Assembly (NCBI GenBank): GCA_022702545.1
Contig: JAHRBC010000002.1
Coordinates: 2,046,001-2,110,000 of the forward strand
Source of the DNA: Phycomyces nitens
Taxonomy: Eukaryota; Mucoromycota; Mucoromycetes; Mucorales; Phycomycetaceae
Reading direction: 5' to 3'
Length of the DNA: 64,000 nucleotides
Shown here: one piece after another, positions 38,408 through 51,022 of the stretch
Layout: every line of letters begins with the position of its first letter
Numbering within the stretch: the stretch's first letter is position 1
Translations under genes and position numbers: made by a program
The notes under the pieces: generated by a model
Seen by the model: the letters and a program-made list of their open reading frames with translations, nothing else
Database searches by the model: none
What the model was told of the DNA's origin: nothing

Positions 38408-40267
38408 ATGCCTGTTTCTCGGCTACCTTTTGAGATCATTGCCAACATTTCAAGCCATTTGAATCCTCAGGACAAATATCAGTGTGCTCTTGTCTGTCGA
38501 AGATGGAGAACTCCTTTTACGGAATCCTTGTGGAAAAAAGTCGAAATACATTCTGAAATACAACTCGATGCTATCTGCAATGTTCTTTCTACCATCACAA
38601 ACACCTCAAAAAGTCCAAGCCATCTAGTCCAGCAGCTGTTCTTACTACCTTATCTTGGAATAACCAACTCACAGCTCCACTTGATGCAGCAACACTTTTG
38701 TTTCCTTGACCGGTTATGGATCGACGACGAGAGCTTAATTATAAAATGTTCTGTCGATAATATGCATTGGGAATTATGGAAACATCTCACAAAACTAGAT
38801 TTCCACGTACCAAATACAGACTTTACCACAAAAGAAGTTCTGGACACTCTTTCTTACCTACCAAAACTTACTCAATTAAGTCTCGGAGAACAATACCTTT
38901 TTACTCCTCCTTCGTTTTGCCTTGAGGATATTGAAACAATCCATTCGCACCTACCACTACTCAAGAAACTATCCATAAAGACCGAACTTCAAATGATATC
39001 TGTTCAAGATATGGAATGGATCGCCAACGTAAAGCCAGCAAAGTCATTGGAATTCTTGGAGTTTGACAGCAGCTATGCAACATCGCAGTGGATCTACTAT
39101 TGGGCACACAAATACCCAAACATGGGTGTCATGAAATGGTCGGCAGGTGATCGAGATATCGAAAGGCCGGCTTTTGAGAACACGATATCCAAGAAATCTT
39201 TCCATTTAAAAAACGCATTCCAACGGCTGGAGAAGATCACTATCGACTGTGACAGTGACCAGATCAGAGTTCAAGAGCTCTTTCTCAAGATACTCTTGAA
39301 CCAGAGTGTTTCAGTAAAACACTTTACATACTCAATGGAAACCATATACAACAAAGAGTACTATACACCAGATGTACTCAAGACACTCGTGGGACCCTTT
39401 TCAACGTCTCTCGAGACGCTCACATTAGACATCACTGCAAATCTTAGTGATCAATTGGACATCTCTAGAGCCTTGTCATTGTACCCTCGACTGGTAGAAT
39501 TGACTCTTACCCTGTTGTCTCTGGAGCTCGAGTTAAATGTTATGCTTGATCTGTGCCCAGCTCTGAATAGACTTGACGTGTCTTCAAACATGTTGTCCAT
39601 AAAGCCAGATACTTCTGAGCAACTTAATCCTCACAACCTCGTCTTTTTACGAATCTCTCGAGCAAAGACCTGTGCAACTCTATTCAATTATGTGTCCTGG
39701 CGCTGTCGAAGGTTACAAACCTTGGATCTGTATGGTTTGCGAGTGTCTGGTCAGATATCTCCTCTCACAGGAAACTTTCGTATATATATGCCTCATAGTC
39801 ATTTTAATGTCTTGAAGCTTGAAAATATGCATTTTTACAGATCCAAAAACTACAGGTCATGCACCGAAAGAAACCGAATAAGACTTGTATCGTTTGCTCA
39901 GGAGTGTCCACGTCAGAAATCTGCAGGCCTTGAACCGGACAGAAATTGGCTGATGAATGATCCTCCCAAAGGAAAGGCAGACTGGTTCTACCAATGCTTT
40001 GCTGGTAATAGGGGGTTCCCGCTTTACACTTGGCAGAAGCTTGTGGGACAAGAAATAGAGTATACAAAAAACTACTTTAGAACGTATTTATATGACCCCT
40101 TGTGTGGAAGCCATGTTTTGGAGGACCCAATGTGCAAAGGATGTGCAACGTGGAGAAATCATGGCAACAGAGATAAGTGGAAACATGATCTTCCTCTAGG
40201 ATATGTCAATATACGTTGCGGTTCAGCTAAAAACTTTATTCTTAAAGACCAGAGCGTTTTTTGGTGA
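38408..40267 (+). CDS. F-box/leucine-rich-repeat protein
   Basis: An intronless 619-residue protein. The N-terminal F-box reads LPFEIIANISSHLNPQDKY, then ALVCRRWRTPFTESLWKKV (residues ~5-48). This is the Skp1-binding motif of SCF ubiquitin-ligase adaptors. The rest contains irregular leucine-rich repeats such as LTKLDFHVPN, LTQLSLGEQYL, LETLTLDITANL and LVELTLTLLSL. A Trp/Cys-containing C-terminal part follows (CAKGCATW-like, GNRDKWKHDLPLGYV). It probably recruits a substrate to the SCF complex whose cullin is encoded at 18.2-21.7 kb. The substrate cannot be inferred. Related F-box genes are strongly expanded in Mucoromycota. Confidence 0.85.
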   Translation: MPVSRLPFEIIANISSHLNPQDKYQCALVCRRWRTPFTESLWKKVEIHSEIQLDAICNVLSTITNTSKSPSHLVQQLFLLPYLGITNSQLHLMQQHFCFLDRLWIDDESLIIKCSVDNMHWELWKHLTKLDFHVPNTDFTTKEVLDTLSYLPKLTQLSLGEQYLFTPPSFCLEDIETIHSHLPLLKKLSIKTELQMISVQDMEWIANVKPAKSLEFLEFDSSYATSQWIYYWAHKYPNMGVMKWSAGDRDIERPAFENTISKKSFHLKNAFQRLEKITIDCDSDQIRVQELFLKILLNQSVSVKHFTYSMETIYNKEYYTPDVLKTLVGPFSTSLETLTLDITANLSDQLDISRALSLYPRLVELTLTLLSLELELNVMLDLCPALNRLDVSSNMLSIKPDTSEQLNPHNLVFLRISRAKTCATLFNYVSWRCRRLQTLDLYGLRVSGQISPLTGNFRIYMPHSHFNVLKLENMHFYRSKNYRSCTERNRIRLVSFAQECPRQKSAGLEPDRNWLMNDPPKGKADWFYQCFAGNRGFPLYTWQKLVGQEIEYTKNYFRTYLYDPLCGSHVLEDPMCKGCATWRNHGNRDKWKHDLPLGYVNIRCGSAKNFILKDQSVFW

Positions 40268-41602
40268 TAATTTGGCATGTGTATATAAAATTAAATAAAC
40301 CAAAAAATGCTTGTTGCAAACTATCAGTTGAAGTGTACTCTACAGCTTCCCCAAGTAGTAGATTTTCATAAAACAATTTCCAAATATTTGTCCAATCAAA
40401 ACAACTTTTTGGGTTTATAAAAGATATGATTGGTTGCCAAGAGTGTTTCTTGTTACACAAACACGCTGGATATGTGTATTAATGTGGTGTCATTTAGTTT
40501 GTGAATCGACAAGGACGGGTGTTTTGTTTTATATCCAAGTATTCAATTCTTGTACATATTTATTAAATAACCTATTGAGCCACATGTTTGTAAATTGCAT
40601 AAATTTGAAAAGCAATGATTACAATGCCCAGAGTACAGATGAAAAGCAGAGCATCGATTGTTATTGTGTTGTAACAAATATTCACATGCAAGGTTTATTG
40701 ATTCTGGGTCTACAAGACAGACTAAAGAAAGTGGACTATGTATTTAGATTTAATCAAGAGCGGACTGGGTGCGCTCATAAGAATGCTATATATTATTGCA
40801 ATAGATGAATTGTGCCTCTCTTTATAATGATATTATGATGTGACATGGCAAGTTATAAAATGTTGATCTCATTATTACTAAGCGATAGATTTTGTACGCT
40901 GAGTCGTCTGCCATGCCACATAGAATAGGTAATTCCTACGGATGTAGACATTTTTGTAGGTGTACAATATGACTAATTGAACAAGGTTTGGTTTTGGTTG
41001 GATAGATATACAAGAGAAAGAGAGCAAAAAAAAGCCTAAAGTGTCAAGGACCTATTAAAATTGCTCTTTACGCCAAGCCAAATACTTGTAATACACAAAG
41101 GAAAAAGAATGGATAAAGGCAAATTGGTAGGTTAGGAATTTAAACGAATGCATGTCTTTATATCTTTCATGAAAGTCTAGGGTCAATGTCAAACACGTGT
41201 AATAGAGGCTTGTCATTGTGAGCTGCGAAACATCTTAGGAGAATGAAACAAGTTGACTACAAGAGCTTGTATTTTTGTTTTTTTTAAAAAAAGAAATATT
41301 GATAATCTCTGTCTGGTTTTGGTTGGTGTTCAAGGTACATGAGAAAACGAGGAAAGTGTAGGCTTGCCACCACTGCATATATCAACAATATTTTTAAAGC
41401 TTGTGTTCCAGGATTATTTTGAACATATTTATATATTACTACAAGGTTATATAGTGGAAATAAATATAAAAAAAAAAGGATATTTACATAAAAAACACAA
41501 ATAGATATGATTGTGTGTGTGAGTGTGTGTATGTATACATTATATAGTGTTAGATTTACAATTGAATTTTTTTGGTTAAGAAATGAATGAGGTGTGAGCA
41601 GA
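40268..41602. other. convergent intergenic region
   Basis: No gene seen between the F-box gene and the minus-strand PH-domain gene. A frame at 40434-40808 has no motif and begins with a non-ATG codon. Confidence 0.4.
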
Positions 41603-43347
41603 CTATATAAGCACTTCTTCTTGGGCATTTCGCCTGACCTCGCGTGCTCTTTCGAGCTCAATAGTACGAGCTGCCAAAGTCGGTTCGTTTGAGCCTCGAA
41701 CATACAATGTGACAAATTTGGGCATGGGTCTATGCTCAAGGTCTAGAGAAATATTGATCGCTGCATGATATGTATTAGATGATCAGTGTTTGCATAGAAC
41801 ATTCTGAGGTGGGAAAGATAAGACATACCTGCTTGAAGATGCTCGATCCATGATATCATCTCTATTGTGGTGTCCTGCTTGAACAAGAGCTGAGGTCCAT
41901 TTGACACAGTGAGTCGCAATACATTGGGCTTTTTTGTATAATCCAAAGCTCGAGAAGCCTCTGCGCCTGCTAATGATAATGTCAAGAGAGGAGTAGAATT
42001 GTATCTATTCCAGGGCACTAATACTGGCAGCCGTGAAAGTCTGAGTCCACTAGCAGAGTCGCTTGGTTCTGATCGATATATTCTTAGGGCTGTTCCCCAC
42101 AGCTCAACATAGAGGTTCCTAGATCAGCATCAAAATGATCAGAAACCTTTGGGTAAAAGAGGATCCGGATACTAGTGTGTACGACACATAATATACTATC
42201 CTTTAAAGGAAAAAATCGATATTTACCTCCATAGTCTCCAGCGACTCTTTGTGCTAGGGCTATCTTTTTCAAATTTGATGTTCACATAGCCAATCTTGTA
42301 TACTGTGCATTTGTACGGCGGAAGTTCTTCTCGGCCTTCTTCTTCTCTTGGGAGTATTGGGCCCTTGCTTCGGCCCCAAGTTCCCAAGGTTGATTCCAGA
42401 TAGTCGGGTGGAGGAGGTAAGGACAGTGTATTGTATTGTGTGCGGTTAAGGGAAGGAATGCGAGCTTGAGGAAATAAATAAGAGGGCATTGAGACTGGTC
42501 GAGATACATTAGATGTCAATTGCTTCCGTGGCCGGGGTATAGCCATTCCTGACTGGCCTTCATGTCTTGGGTATGTGGGTGACAATAAGGTTGGCTTGAT
42601 TGGTGTGTTGGTTTCATAAGGAGGAGGGCTGTTTAATGGCAAGGGCTGCATGTTCTGAATCACACGCGTGTTTTGCTTGTGGTCATCGACATACTCGCAG
42701 GTTTCATTAGTTTCGTTACTCTCTTCGGGAAGTGCTACCATGGTTGTCGTACTAAACATGGATATGTCGGATAATCGAGTGGAGCTCTTACTGCTCTTCC
42801 TTTCTGATGTCACAGTTATGGCGGGATGTTTAGTTTGCGGATCTGTGATCATGTACTCAAGCTCGTTTACAGCTCGCAGGAGATCTTGCTTCCCCCCCTG
42901 GCCATCGTATGCATCAAGAAAATGACTGGTCTCATGTATGTCTTTAAACCAGTCATTCTCGGGCAATATGGTCTGTGTTGAAGATCTTGAGCCAGACTCG
43001 GATGATGAATACTGAGAAGATGTTGAGGATGAAAAGGAGCGTCTGGTTGATTTTGGACTATAGGGTCCATCTCTCCTGCTGTCCTGAAATGCCTTGACAA
43101 AGAGAGCCAATTTGTGTGAATCTAGAGGACTAAGGCCGATAGACGAGAATTCAAGTGGGTCTGTCATGTTTAGGAATCTGAAGATGTTGATCTTATTTTT
43201 TTCAAAGGTGGGTATGCAGTGGCGCAATGATAGATTGGTCAAAAGGACAGAGGGGATATCTATGGTTTGGAATGTAAGATGGTTTGGAAACATAAAATAG
43301 ACCAAGATCCTACCTGACAAAAGGGGCTTGTTTTCGACGCAACTCAT
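41603..43347 (-). CDS. PH-domain protein with Ser/Pro-rich linker
   Basis: Model starts MSCVENKPLL at 43347 (the true start may lie in an upstream exon). The first intron (about 43312-43260) removes the segment before DIPSVLLTNLSLRHC. Exons give a Ser-rich stretch (SFSSSTSSQYSSSESGS), Pro-rich linkers and SLPPPPDYLE, then a pleckstrin-homology domain in the last ~180 residues: YVNIKFEKDSPSTKSRW, NLYVELWGTALRIYRSE, SLAGAEASRALDYTKKPNVL and QLLFKQDTTIEMISWIEHLQ. The end reads INISLDLEHRPMPKFVTLY..., stop at 41603. PH domains bind phosphoinositides or proteins, so a plasma-membrane or cortical signalling role is likely. Similar fungal proteins have a short basic tail after RPMPKF, which here is replaced by an acidic/Arg helix. 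Confidence 0.7.
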
Positions 43348-45446
43348 CACAAAGGTACGAGCTGTACAAGGAGCATAAAATATAATTATAGGAAAAAGAG
43401 GTTGGGAAATATAGGGTTTGTTGGAGCTCTTTTGATATCAAGAACGACGTCAATCATCCTGTTCTGCGTTAGACACTGATTCATATGATTGTTTGGTTTC
43501 CTATTAAAAAAATAAAAAGGATTTTGCAGCACTTTTTTTTTTTGGTTTTAATGACACAAAAAGCTCCTTATAGATTAGGCGCATAGCTTATGTTTAACCG
43601 CGGTTCCAAGTTCATTTTAAGCTGTAAATTGATGATTATTTTGTTGCCATTCCAACTAACGAACTTTCCGCTTTAATAAAATATCATATAGGTGATCATT
43701 GATTTTGAGACTATAATGATAAGATGATCCATGTTTTCGTAAGATCATGATATTATAACAAGAGGCCTTGTGTGTTACTCTAATAAACTTCCTTGAGCTA
43801 CGGATTCAGCTATTCTTATATGGTATAAGCTTGGTATGTGACCAAGAGTAAGATTGATGAATCAACACATTCGATCTTTTTTATACTTGATTTCTGGGCT
43901 GGCCATATTCTATAGGCATTTGAAGATTTAATGGTGAAAGAAGGGGATAAGCTCATTTGATGTCACTGTTGAAAACAAACATTTCTGGCTTTCTCTTTAT
44001 TCTAATGATGAGATCACCACACATACTTTCTTCTTGGCAAGCACTCTTGATATACAATTCATACTTTCTAAAGACCAAATATTCCAGACCAATCTCTATC
44101 TCTATCTCGCTATCTCTCTTTCTGGAGAATATTGTGGTTCTATGCAATGCACCCAATTTACTCCTTGCTGTTTGTAGTCTAGATCTTGTTTGACAATCAT
44201 TAGCATCATCATCATCATTAACATCATCATCATCTTGATCTTCAATGACCTCATTCAAATCAATCACTTTATTTTATGATCATCTATATAAAGCAAAAAA
44301 TTCAATGTGTGTCTAATGTATCCCATAAAACACTGGCCACAATATATATCTTTGGAGCATTGTAGTTTTGTAAAGGGTCTGTAATGATGAATTCATTAGA
44401 TACACAGGCCATTTATTAATAGAAATGATTTTTAATAATAATAATATGATATGATAAGAATACGTAAAACTGTCATTATTATCATTAGATTATGAATATC
44501 AACCTTAAAAACCTTGTGAACAATAGACCTACAAGACATGCAAATCTATTGTTTGCCACAAAAATCTTGTATATCCATATAAAACATCTCATATACCAAA
44601 AAGGACCATATTTGTCAAATAGCCGTGAATTGAAAATCTGTATTGGTCAGACTATAGGTATCGAAACACCAAACATTACCAGCTCAAATCAGTACGGCCC
44701 TTACCATAAAACCTGCCCCCCCCCTCCTTCCCCTAATTAATCGATTATTTGAGGTATTATTATCTTCTTCGTGAGAACCAGCACTCCCCCTTTTATGTAT
44801 AAAGAAAATGCCAAACGTATCAATGATTAATCATTAGCTTCATCATCACCCCAGGCGTCACAGACTTGGGTTTCTTAAAGATATAAGCCAAGTGGATTGA
44901 TCTATTGGTCACGTTTGTAGAAAGTATAAAATACAAGCTAGTCCTCATCTCCATTATTATGCGTATGATGGCTGGAACATAAAGGCAGATAAAAGGGGAG
45001 TCAGGCAACAAACAGACACAAGCCTTTTGGGCATCTGGAGGGTGAAAAGATCTTTGTATTTTCAACAAGATCTCCAATGACACTTGTGTTCTGATGGAAA
45101 CGATCAAGTACTTGGTATTTTTATCTTCAGGCACCAACTCTAGTCAAATCGAATTGAAAGAGTTCCATAAAAGTCTATACTCTCGGCCCAAAGAGATCAC
45201 CGCCACTTTATAATGTTTATTTAAGAAATGTCCTTTTTTTTGTGTTATTCTTCCCAGAGCGTTTTGTACAAACCGTATCACTCATTAAGAAATAAAAGAA
45301 CAAAAAGCCAATCTCCTAATGTGAGCCATCTAATTCCAGCCATATTCCAACTGATATTCCGTACATGAACATCCCTTGATCATCAATTCACTACTCCATC
45401 AAACGCCGGAGAGAGAGAGAGAGACTGAAACGGCGAATTCAAAGCT
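43348..45446. other. intergenic, no confident gene
   Basis: About 2.1 kb of AT-rich DNA. An (ATC)n run lies at 44204-44237. A minus-strand frame at 44820-45137 (containing KACVCLLPDSPFICLYVP) starts with GTG and might be an exon of a small gene, but no start exon or family was found. A run of Cs occurs at 44715-44725. Confidence 0.3.
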
Positions 45447-46140
45447 TTGACACGAAAGACCAAACAAACTTGGTGTTACAGATGTTACGAATCTTTCCTA
45501 GGGTATGAGGCGCAATCCTTTCAAAAGCTTCTCTTATTATCACCAGGCAAATTTGGTGGCTGCAGGTGTCATTGTCTGCAGAGAAAGGGACTCAGACCAA
45601 ACTTTAGCAAACATAATAAAAATCGGCTATGTTGGAGAGCCAGAACCAACTTTAGTATTAAGAACTGGAGTAGGGTGGCACGGTCAAATGAGTCCAGATT
45701 CATGGCAAAGGTTGGTTATTCTGAACCACTTGTGATTTTTAAGCATGGCAAGAGGCATACTCTTATAAAAAAATTAAAAAAGGTTCTGTGATGGTATGGG
45801 CCTGTTTCTGGGCTGGTAGTCTTGGTCCTTTATGTTTTCTTCAAGGACTTTAACTCTTTGTATCAAAAACTCGACGAGAAAAACGGCGCTATGTTCATAT
45901 TTCAATAAAACAGTGTCAGTTGCCACACTGCCTCATATACAACATGGTGGAAGAATCGTTGGGAAGGTCAGCGATTTGACTACTGGCCATCCCAAGAGCC
46001 CCATTTTTAATCTGATCAAATATGTTTGGGATGCTTTAAAGGTCAAATTTCAAGAGACAAAGGAATCTATTGACAATCATAATGCCTTCAGGCTTGGATT
46101 TTTTAGGATTAGGAGCGACTAGACCATGCAGCACTGTATT
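45447..46140 (+). pseudogene. decayed Tc1/mariner-type transposase (relic 1)
   Basis: Degenerate DDE transposase read across three frames. SNESRFMAK corresponds to the WSDESRF motif. VMVWACFWAGSLGPLCF corresponds to the central G-S-V-M-V-W-G motif with GPL. NRWEGQRFDYWPSQEPHF corresponds to the WPAQSPDLNPIE region. Frameshifts and stops separate the pieces and the last catalytic residues are lost. Inactive. The N-terminal helix-turn-helix part is not clear. Confidence 0.6.
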
Positions 46141-46507
46141 GTCTTGTCTCAAGTACGTCTAGAAGAGTTGAAGCTATAATAAAAGCTCATAGTAACCTCA
46201 TCGTATGTTAATATCTGTTTTATATTATTTAACTACAATATATACATATATTACTCGACATATGTAACCAAAGCTTTAACGTACTTGGTGTCTTTGTTTA
46301 CAAGACATACACTCAAATATTATAAGGGGTCGTGGAACGGAGATGAATTTTCCAAAAAAAAAAAAGTCGTTTTTTACCATGCCTTTCTTTTTTCTCTTCT
46401 AAGTATACCAAACTCTCTTATTTTTAAATATATATGATGTATATAATGCCTCTTATACATACCAACAACAACAAAAAAACTGCAAAATAAAGGAGTTTAA
46501 TGCGTTC

Positions 46508-47292
46508 ATGAGGGGTTGAATTATAGCTCAATGTGAAAGAGACGCTACTTATTCCGAGATTTCGACATCCCTTGACATTCCAAAGAGTACTGTTGCCAAT
46601 GTCATAAAGGTCTTTAGAGATAAAGGCATTTCCGTGCCCTCTAAACGCTTGGGAGTCACTCCAAAGGTCACAAAGCGAACTCAACCTGGGATGGTTCGCT
46701 CATTTCGTAAGGAGCCATTCGTCTCAATTGTAGTCCAGCATCAGAGATTAGTGGATGTAGGAAGTTCAATGTCAATGGTGACATTTCGTAAAAACATGAA
46801 ACTTTTTGGATTTGGATCCCATGTACGAGCACATAAGTATGACCTGACCGAAAGGCGCAAAGAAAACCAGTTGAAATGGTGCCAGGACAAGGTCAACTGG
46901 ACAATTTACCAGTAGAAATCAGTTGTTTGGTCGGATAAGTCCAGATTTCTTGTTGCGGGCAATCATTCAACTACCAAAGTCACTAGAAAAAAAAGGGGAG
47001 GGCAAGAGGTATGCTGATAAGTACATTATCAATACATACAAGCTTGGAAAGAGTTCTGTCGTAATCTGAAGCTATTTCTGAGGCGGGGGTATTAGTCCTT
47101 TGGTTTCCTTGAAGAGTAATATTGGTCAAGACAAATATGTTGATTGCCTGGCCAATGACTTTCTTGTATGGAATAAAGAGCTTGTCAGAAATACAAACAA
47201 ACAGCTTTTGTTCCAAAAAATGGTGCTCCATGCCATACAGGCACTAATTTCACATGCACTACAAAAAAAACTAGGGATACTACTTGGGTAGA
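46508..47292 (+). pseudogene. decayed Tc1/mariner-type transposase (relic 2)
   Basis: This relic retains the N-terminal helix-turn-helix region (YSEISTSLDIPKSTVANVIK, then FRDKGISVPSK) and the linker GMVRSFRKEPF. ENQLKWCQDKVNW and SVVWSDKSRFLVAG follow; the family motif is WSDESRF, and here the Glu is Lys. A late segment reads VPKNGAPCHT, where the family has a catalytic Asp before G/NAPCH. Many stops fall after 46914. It is a different copy from the relic just upstream and equally dead. Confidence 0.65.
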
Positions 47293-49043
47293 ACATGTAA
47301 AATAAGCTACTGAATTATTTAACTTTATCATACTTTTGATAATATATGATCGTGATCCGTATTGGACTAAAAAGATACGGGGGTGATCCTAATTATCTTA
47401 TATACTAGTGTACAAGACTCCATTGTAAAGCATTTAATTGCCCTTAAACAGCACAAAAATTAAATATATATTGTAGCCATGGTATATTCCTAGTCGATTT
47501 ACCCTTTTTTGCATTGTATTTTATAATACACAGACAGTTTGTATCAAGAGAGATTGACCACTTACAAACAGCTGGTTATATCTTTCATTATATTTTATAG
47601 TGGGTTCTATAGTATGTTTTTCTAGTCAATCAAACGATAATTGAAGACTTTGGAAAGTGCAATATTAGTTATTCTATGCAAACAAACCTCTCTGGTTTGT
47701 TGTTTTTGGAGCAATAGATTATGATTTTTTTTTTATTTTTGGATTTATCTGATAAAAAATACATTTGCGCTATATATTCTAGTCTCTAGATTATTTCTTT
47801 GGTATATCTATTTTTCCAGTGAATATTTCTTGGTCGGCATCATCAATTGGTTCTTACCAGAATCAGGCTACTTGCCTAGCTAAGAGAAGGGTAGTACTGT
47901 CTAAGAGTAAAAAAAAAAGAAAATTATTAGCAAATAATTTTTACATAATAAACTGTCTACTCTTATACTTGAATTTTTGATAAAATAAATTGGAAAAGTT
48001 GGTAGGCTCTCTGTAATATACCAGCAAATAATCATTGTCTAATAGATATATGTTAATATTTGTATATAAACAATATGCAATAATAATATATTGGTTTACT
48101 TACGAGATATATCTGTTGGAATGGTCAGATAATTTCAATCAGGGATCTATGTAAGAGCATAGCAAGACGTCTGTGATAGATGTTATTAAAGAGGACATAT
48201 TTACAATATAAAAGGTTTAACAGAATATTATATTGAGATGTATAGAAAAATAGAATTTGCGGCTATAGCTAGAAGAGTGATTTGGTTAATAAGGAAGAGC
48301 TTTAGCATAATATAATCTTACTTTTGGATATACAGCATAGTCCAATAGAGAGACCCCCATATATTTATAAGCAGTTACCTATGAATAATGAAATATATTT
48401 ACAAGAGAAAGGGAAAGAATTAATTACCAGAGTGTTTTGCAGTAATATTTAGACACAAAAGAATATAAAAAATAAAAAGGAAAAATAAATACTTTGTATT
48501 AAAAGGCTGTTCGACCCTGATAAAATGTGGGTAGTAAAAATGATAATCTAAAAGAATATGTCTGTTGACATTTTTGTTGTTTATAGTTTATTGGGTTGAA
48601 AATGATGTCTAGATATAGAACGAGAGTGTACACAATGCTGTTAAATAGCAATAAAACTACAAGAGAATTCATTATTTTCAGTCAACTTCTTTACTAGCAA
48701 TTATAATGGTCATATTCTAATTCTTAAAAGATATTAATATTTATTTGTTGATAGAATATCAACAGTCTTATTTCTCTTCCTCCTTTTGAGAATAAGCAAG
48801 ATAGCAATTGATTTGTTGATTATTTCTACTACGATTACTTCTTTGACATATTTGCTAGTAGAAATATATCACAAACAAATATTATATCTAAAAGGCTCTA
48901 CTTTATTGTTCTATCCAATAGAACATATTGAATACTATAATCACCATAAAAAATAAAAAAGTTTATTATGTTTAACTCTAGTTTACTAATGGTAAGATGA
49001 TATAGTAGTTGGTTATGAATAAAACCACTCAATTTTTGTAGTG
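47293..49043. other. very AT-rich intergenic region
   Basis: About 1.75 kb with almost no open frames and no recognisable motif on either strand. It may be old degenerate repeat sequence. Confidence 0.4.
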
Positions 49044-50700
49044 CTAGGCACTGTGGAACGAGGTTGGGATGGTTTTTTTTGTGCTGATCATCACAGCACC
49101 AATCTCTTTCTGGGTGGCAACAGAAAGATAGAACGGGTTGGCCTTTCCATATTTGCCCAAAAGAAGGCCCCAGACTTGCTTGCCAATGCCATGGCAAAGG
49201 CCGTGCATCTCATCAAGAGCAAAGAAAAAAGGACCAGAGAATGACTTCAAAGCGGCCAGAGGAGACTGACCAGTGAGGCCTTGGGTGTGGGAAATAGGGG
49301 CAGCAGTGAAGTTCTTAAAACTCTCCAATGATCGTAGAGAGGTTGAAGGGGACATCCGGAAATACTGGCCATGTCCAGGAGACTGGCCAACAACATGACA
49401 AATCCGGCATCCATTCTTGCTCATGTGCCCAGCATGGCACGCCAGCTTTGCCAAGGCCGGGATATCACCAGTAACCATAAGGACATGGACTCTTGCCTTG
49501 ATAGTTTCTGTTGGTGTCTTTATGACCAATCCTCCTGTTTGCATGACTCGGAGATCTGCTATTGTTGGCTTGAGAAACGACCAGAAATCGGCAGGTGCAG
49601 TTGGACCAGGGATCATTGCAATCTGGATCATATTGCTGCGCTCATAACAGACCATTGGATCCAGGTTCAGGATAGTGGCGTGAACGATGGTCACTAACCC
49701 AGGAGCCTTGTGGGGTGCGAACCCATCGACAGACAATGAGATGGCAATATCATCTTTACCAGAAAAAAGATGCTTATTCAACTGGTAAACCTCTCCATCA
49801 AACACGTCAGTCTTGGTTCCGTCGGTAGTAGACTCATGGTTGTGTCAGTACAACATTGCCTCTCTGGTGCTATCATTGGCCAACGCCAGAGCAAGCTGCC
49901 TTGCCAAAGGAAGCTGGACCATGGTTGCAGCGGGAACCTGTGCTTCATCATCTTGTTCAATGGTATAACGAGATTCACCACAGTTACTGCATTTGTATTC
50001 ATCCTCCTTGTTGAACAGCATGCAACCATTACGGCAAATGTCATATCTATCTTCTTTCACACCAGAGAAGCGTTCCAGAAGCTCTTTTCTGAGATATGGT
50101 GTGCATGCTCTGTATGATATATGTGTTTTGCTGAGGATCCAATTGAAATGTTTGGCAAGCATCTTGTGGGCAATGTGCGATATGTTGAACTCCTTGATGA
50201 TTCTCATAAATTCAAGATTCAAACGATCATCTTTGCTTGGAGAAGGAATTGGTCGAGTGAAATCAAATTCTAAGGGTGAGGTTGTGGCCTCATTATCATA
50301 CTTTAAATAAGATAAGTGATTAATATAATAAGTTTATATAGCCATGTTTATTACTTACCATAGGCTTGTCAACATCATTATTGTTGAAATCATCAGAATA
50401 GTCAATATTGGACATCTCGGATGGCACCCTATTTGTTTATAAGTATAAAGTAAGTATATACTTTATATAATCATCCGTTGATATTTTAGAAACTTACTCT
50501 GCAGATATATCAAATGCAATTTCCGAAGGGAACAAATCTTGACTAATTGCCTCGCCTTCAATTCGTTCCAGGGACTTCTTTAGACATTGTGCTCTGCATT
50601 TGTAAGTTTTTATAGCATTGTTGTATGTTTTTTTGCAAACAACACATTGGTAGCAGAAGGGCTTTGTAACTGAGGAAATTTTTGAGAGAGGAAATAAGAT
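49044..50700 (-). pseudogene. CACTA/Tnp2-like transposase relic
   Basis: Minus-strand exons. A Cys-rich N-terminus (about 50700-50500: FCYQCVVCKKTYNN..CRAQC) is followed by an acidic exon (about 50430-50360) and then a long body. The body has YDICRNGCMLFNKEDEYKC, CSNCGESRYTI, DVFDGEVYQLNKHLFSG, DDIAISLSVDGFAPHKAPG, MIPGPTAPADFWSFLKP and LACHAGHMSKNGCRICH. These match the Transposase_21/Tnp2 layout of CACTA (EnSpm) elements. A TGA interrupts ..REAMLY(*)HNHESTTDG near 49845, where CGA would fit. The C-terminal third is missing, with a stop at 49044. Inactive. Terminal repeats were not located. Confidence 0.65.
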
Positions 50701-51022
50701 ATGTTCTGTAAAGTAAGAATAGAGATAAATGATTTATAGAGCTCATATTTATAGTAATCTTTCAAAGATGCTTTAAGCATCAGTGATATACACGTCTAGA
50801 CAGGAGAACCTATTAAAGAGGTTGATAAAATCTATTTCTGTAAACTTCTCCTTGAGCCAAAAGTAAGATATTTAATCCTTTGTTATATTGAACATTAACA
50901 ATTCATCTATTTTTATATATTCAAAAAAATGCTGACAACCTGGTAATGAAGAATGATTAGATACATTCAAAAAATTGTAAGGACCAATAAAAACTAGAAT
51001 ACTAAGCTTCACTGAAAAGAAC

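Noticed and set aside
40434..40808. Plus-strand 124-codon frame beginning at a TTG
   Set aside because: No ATG near the start, no recognised domain, lies in a 3' flank.
41603..43347. Reading the segment before DIPSVLLTNL as coding in the PH-domain gene
   Set aside because: A GTAGGA donor and an ATAG acceptor bound it in phase, and its removal gives a cleaner N-terminus.
44820..45137. Minus-strand 105-codon frame
   Set aside because: Starts with GTG, no motif, and no upstream exon with a matching phase could be settled.
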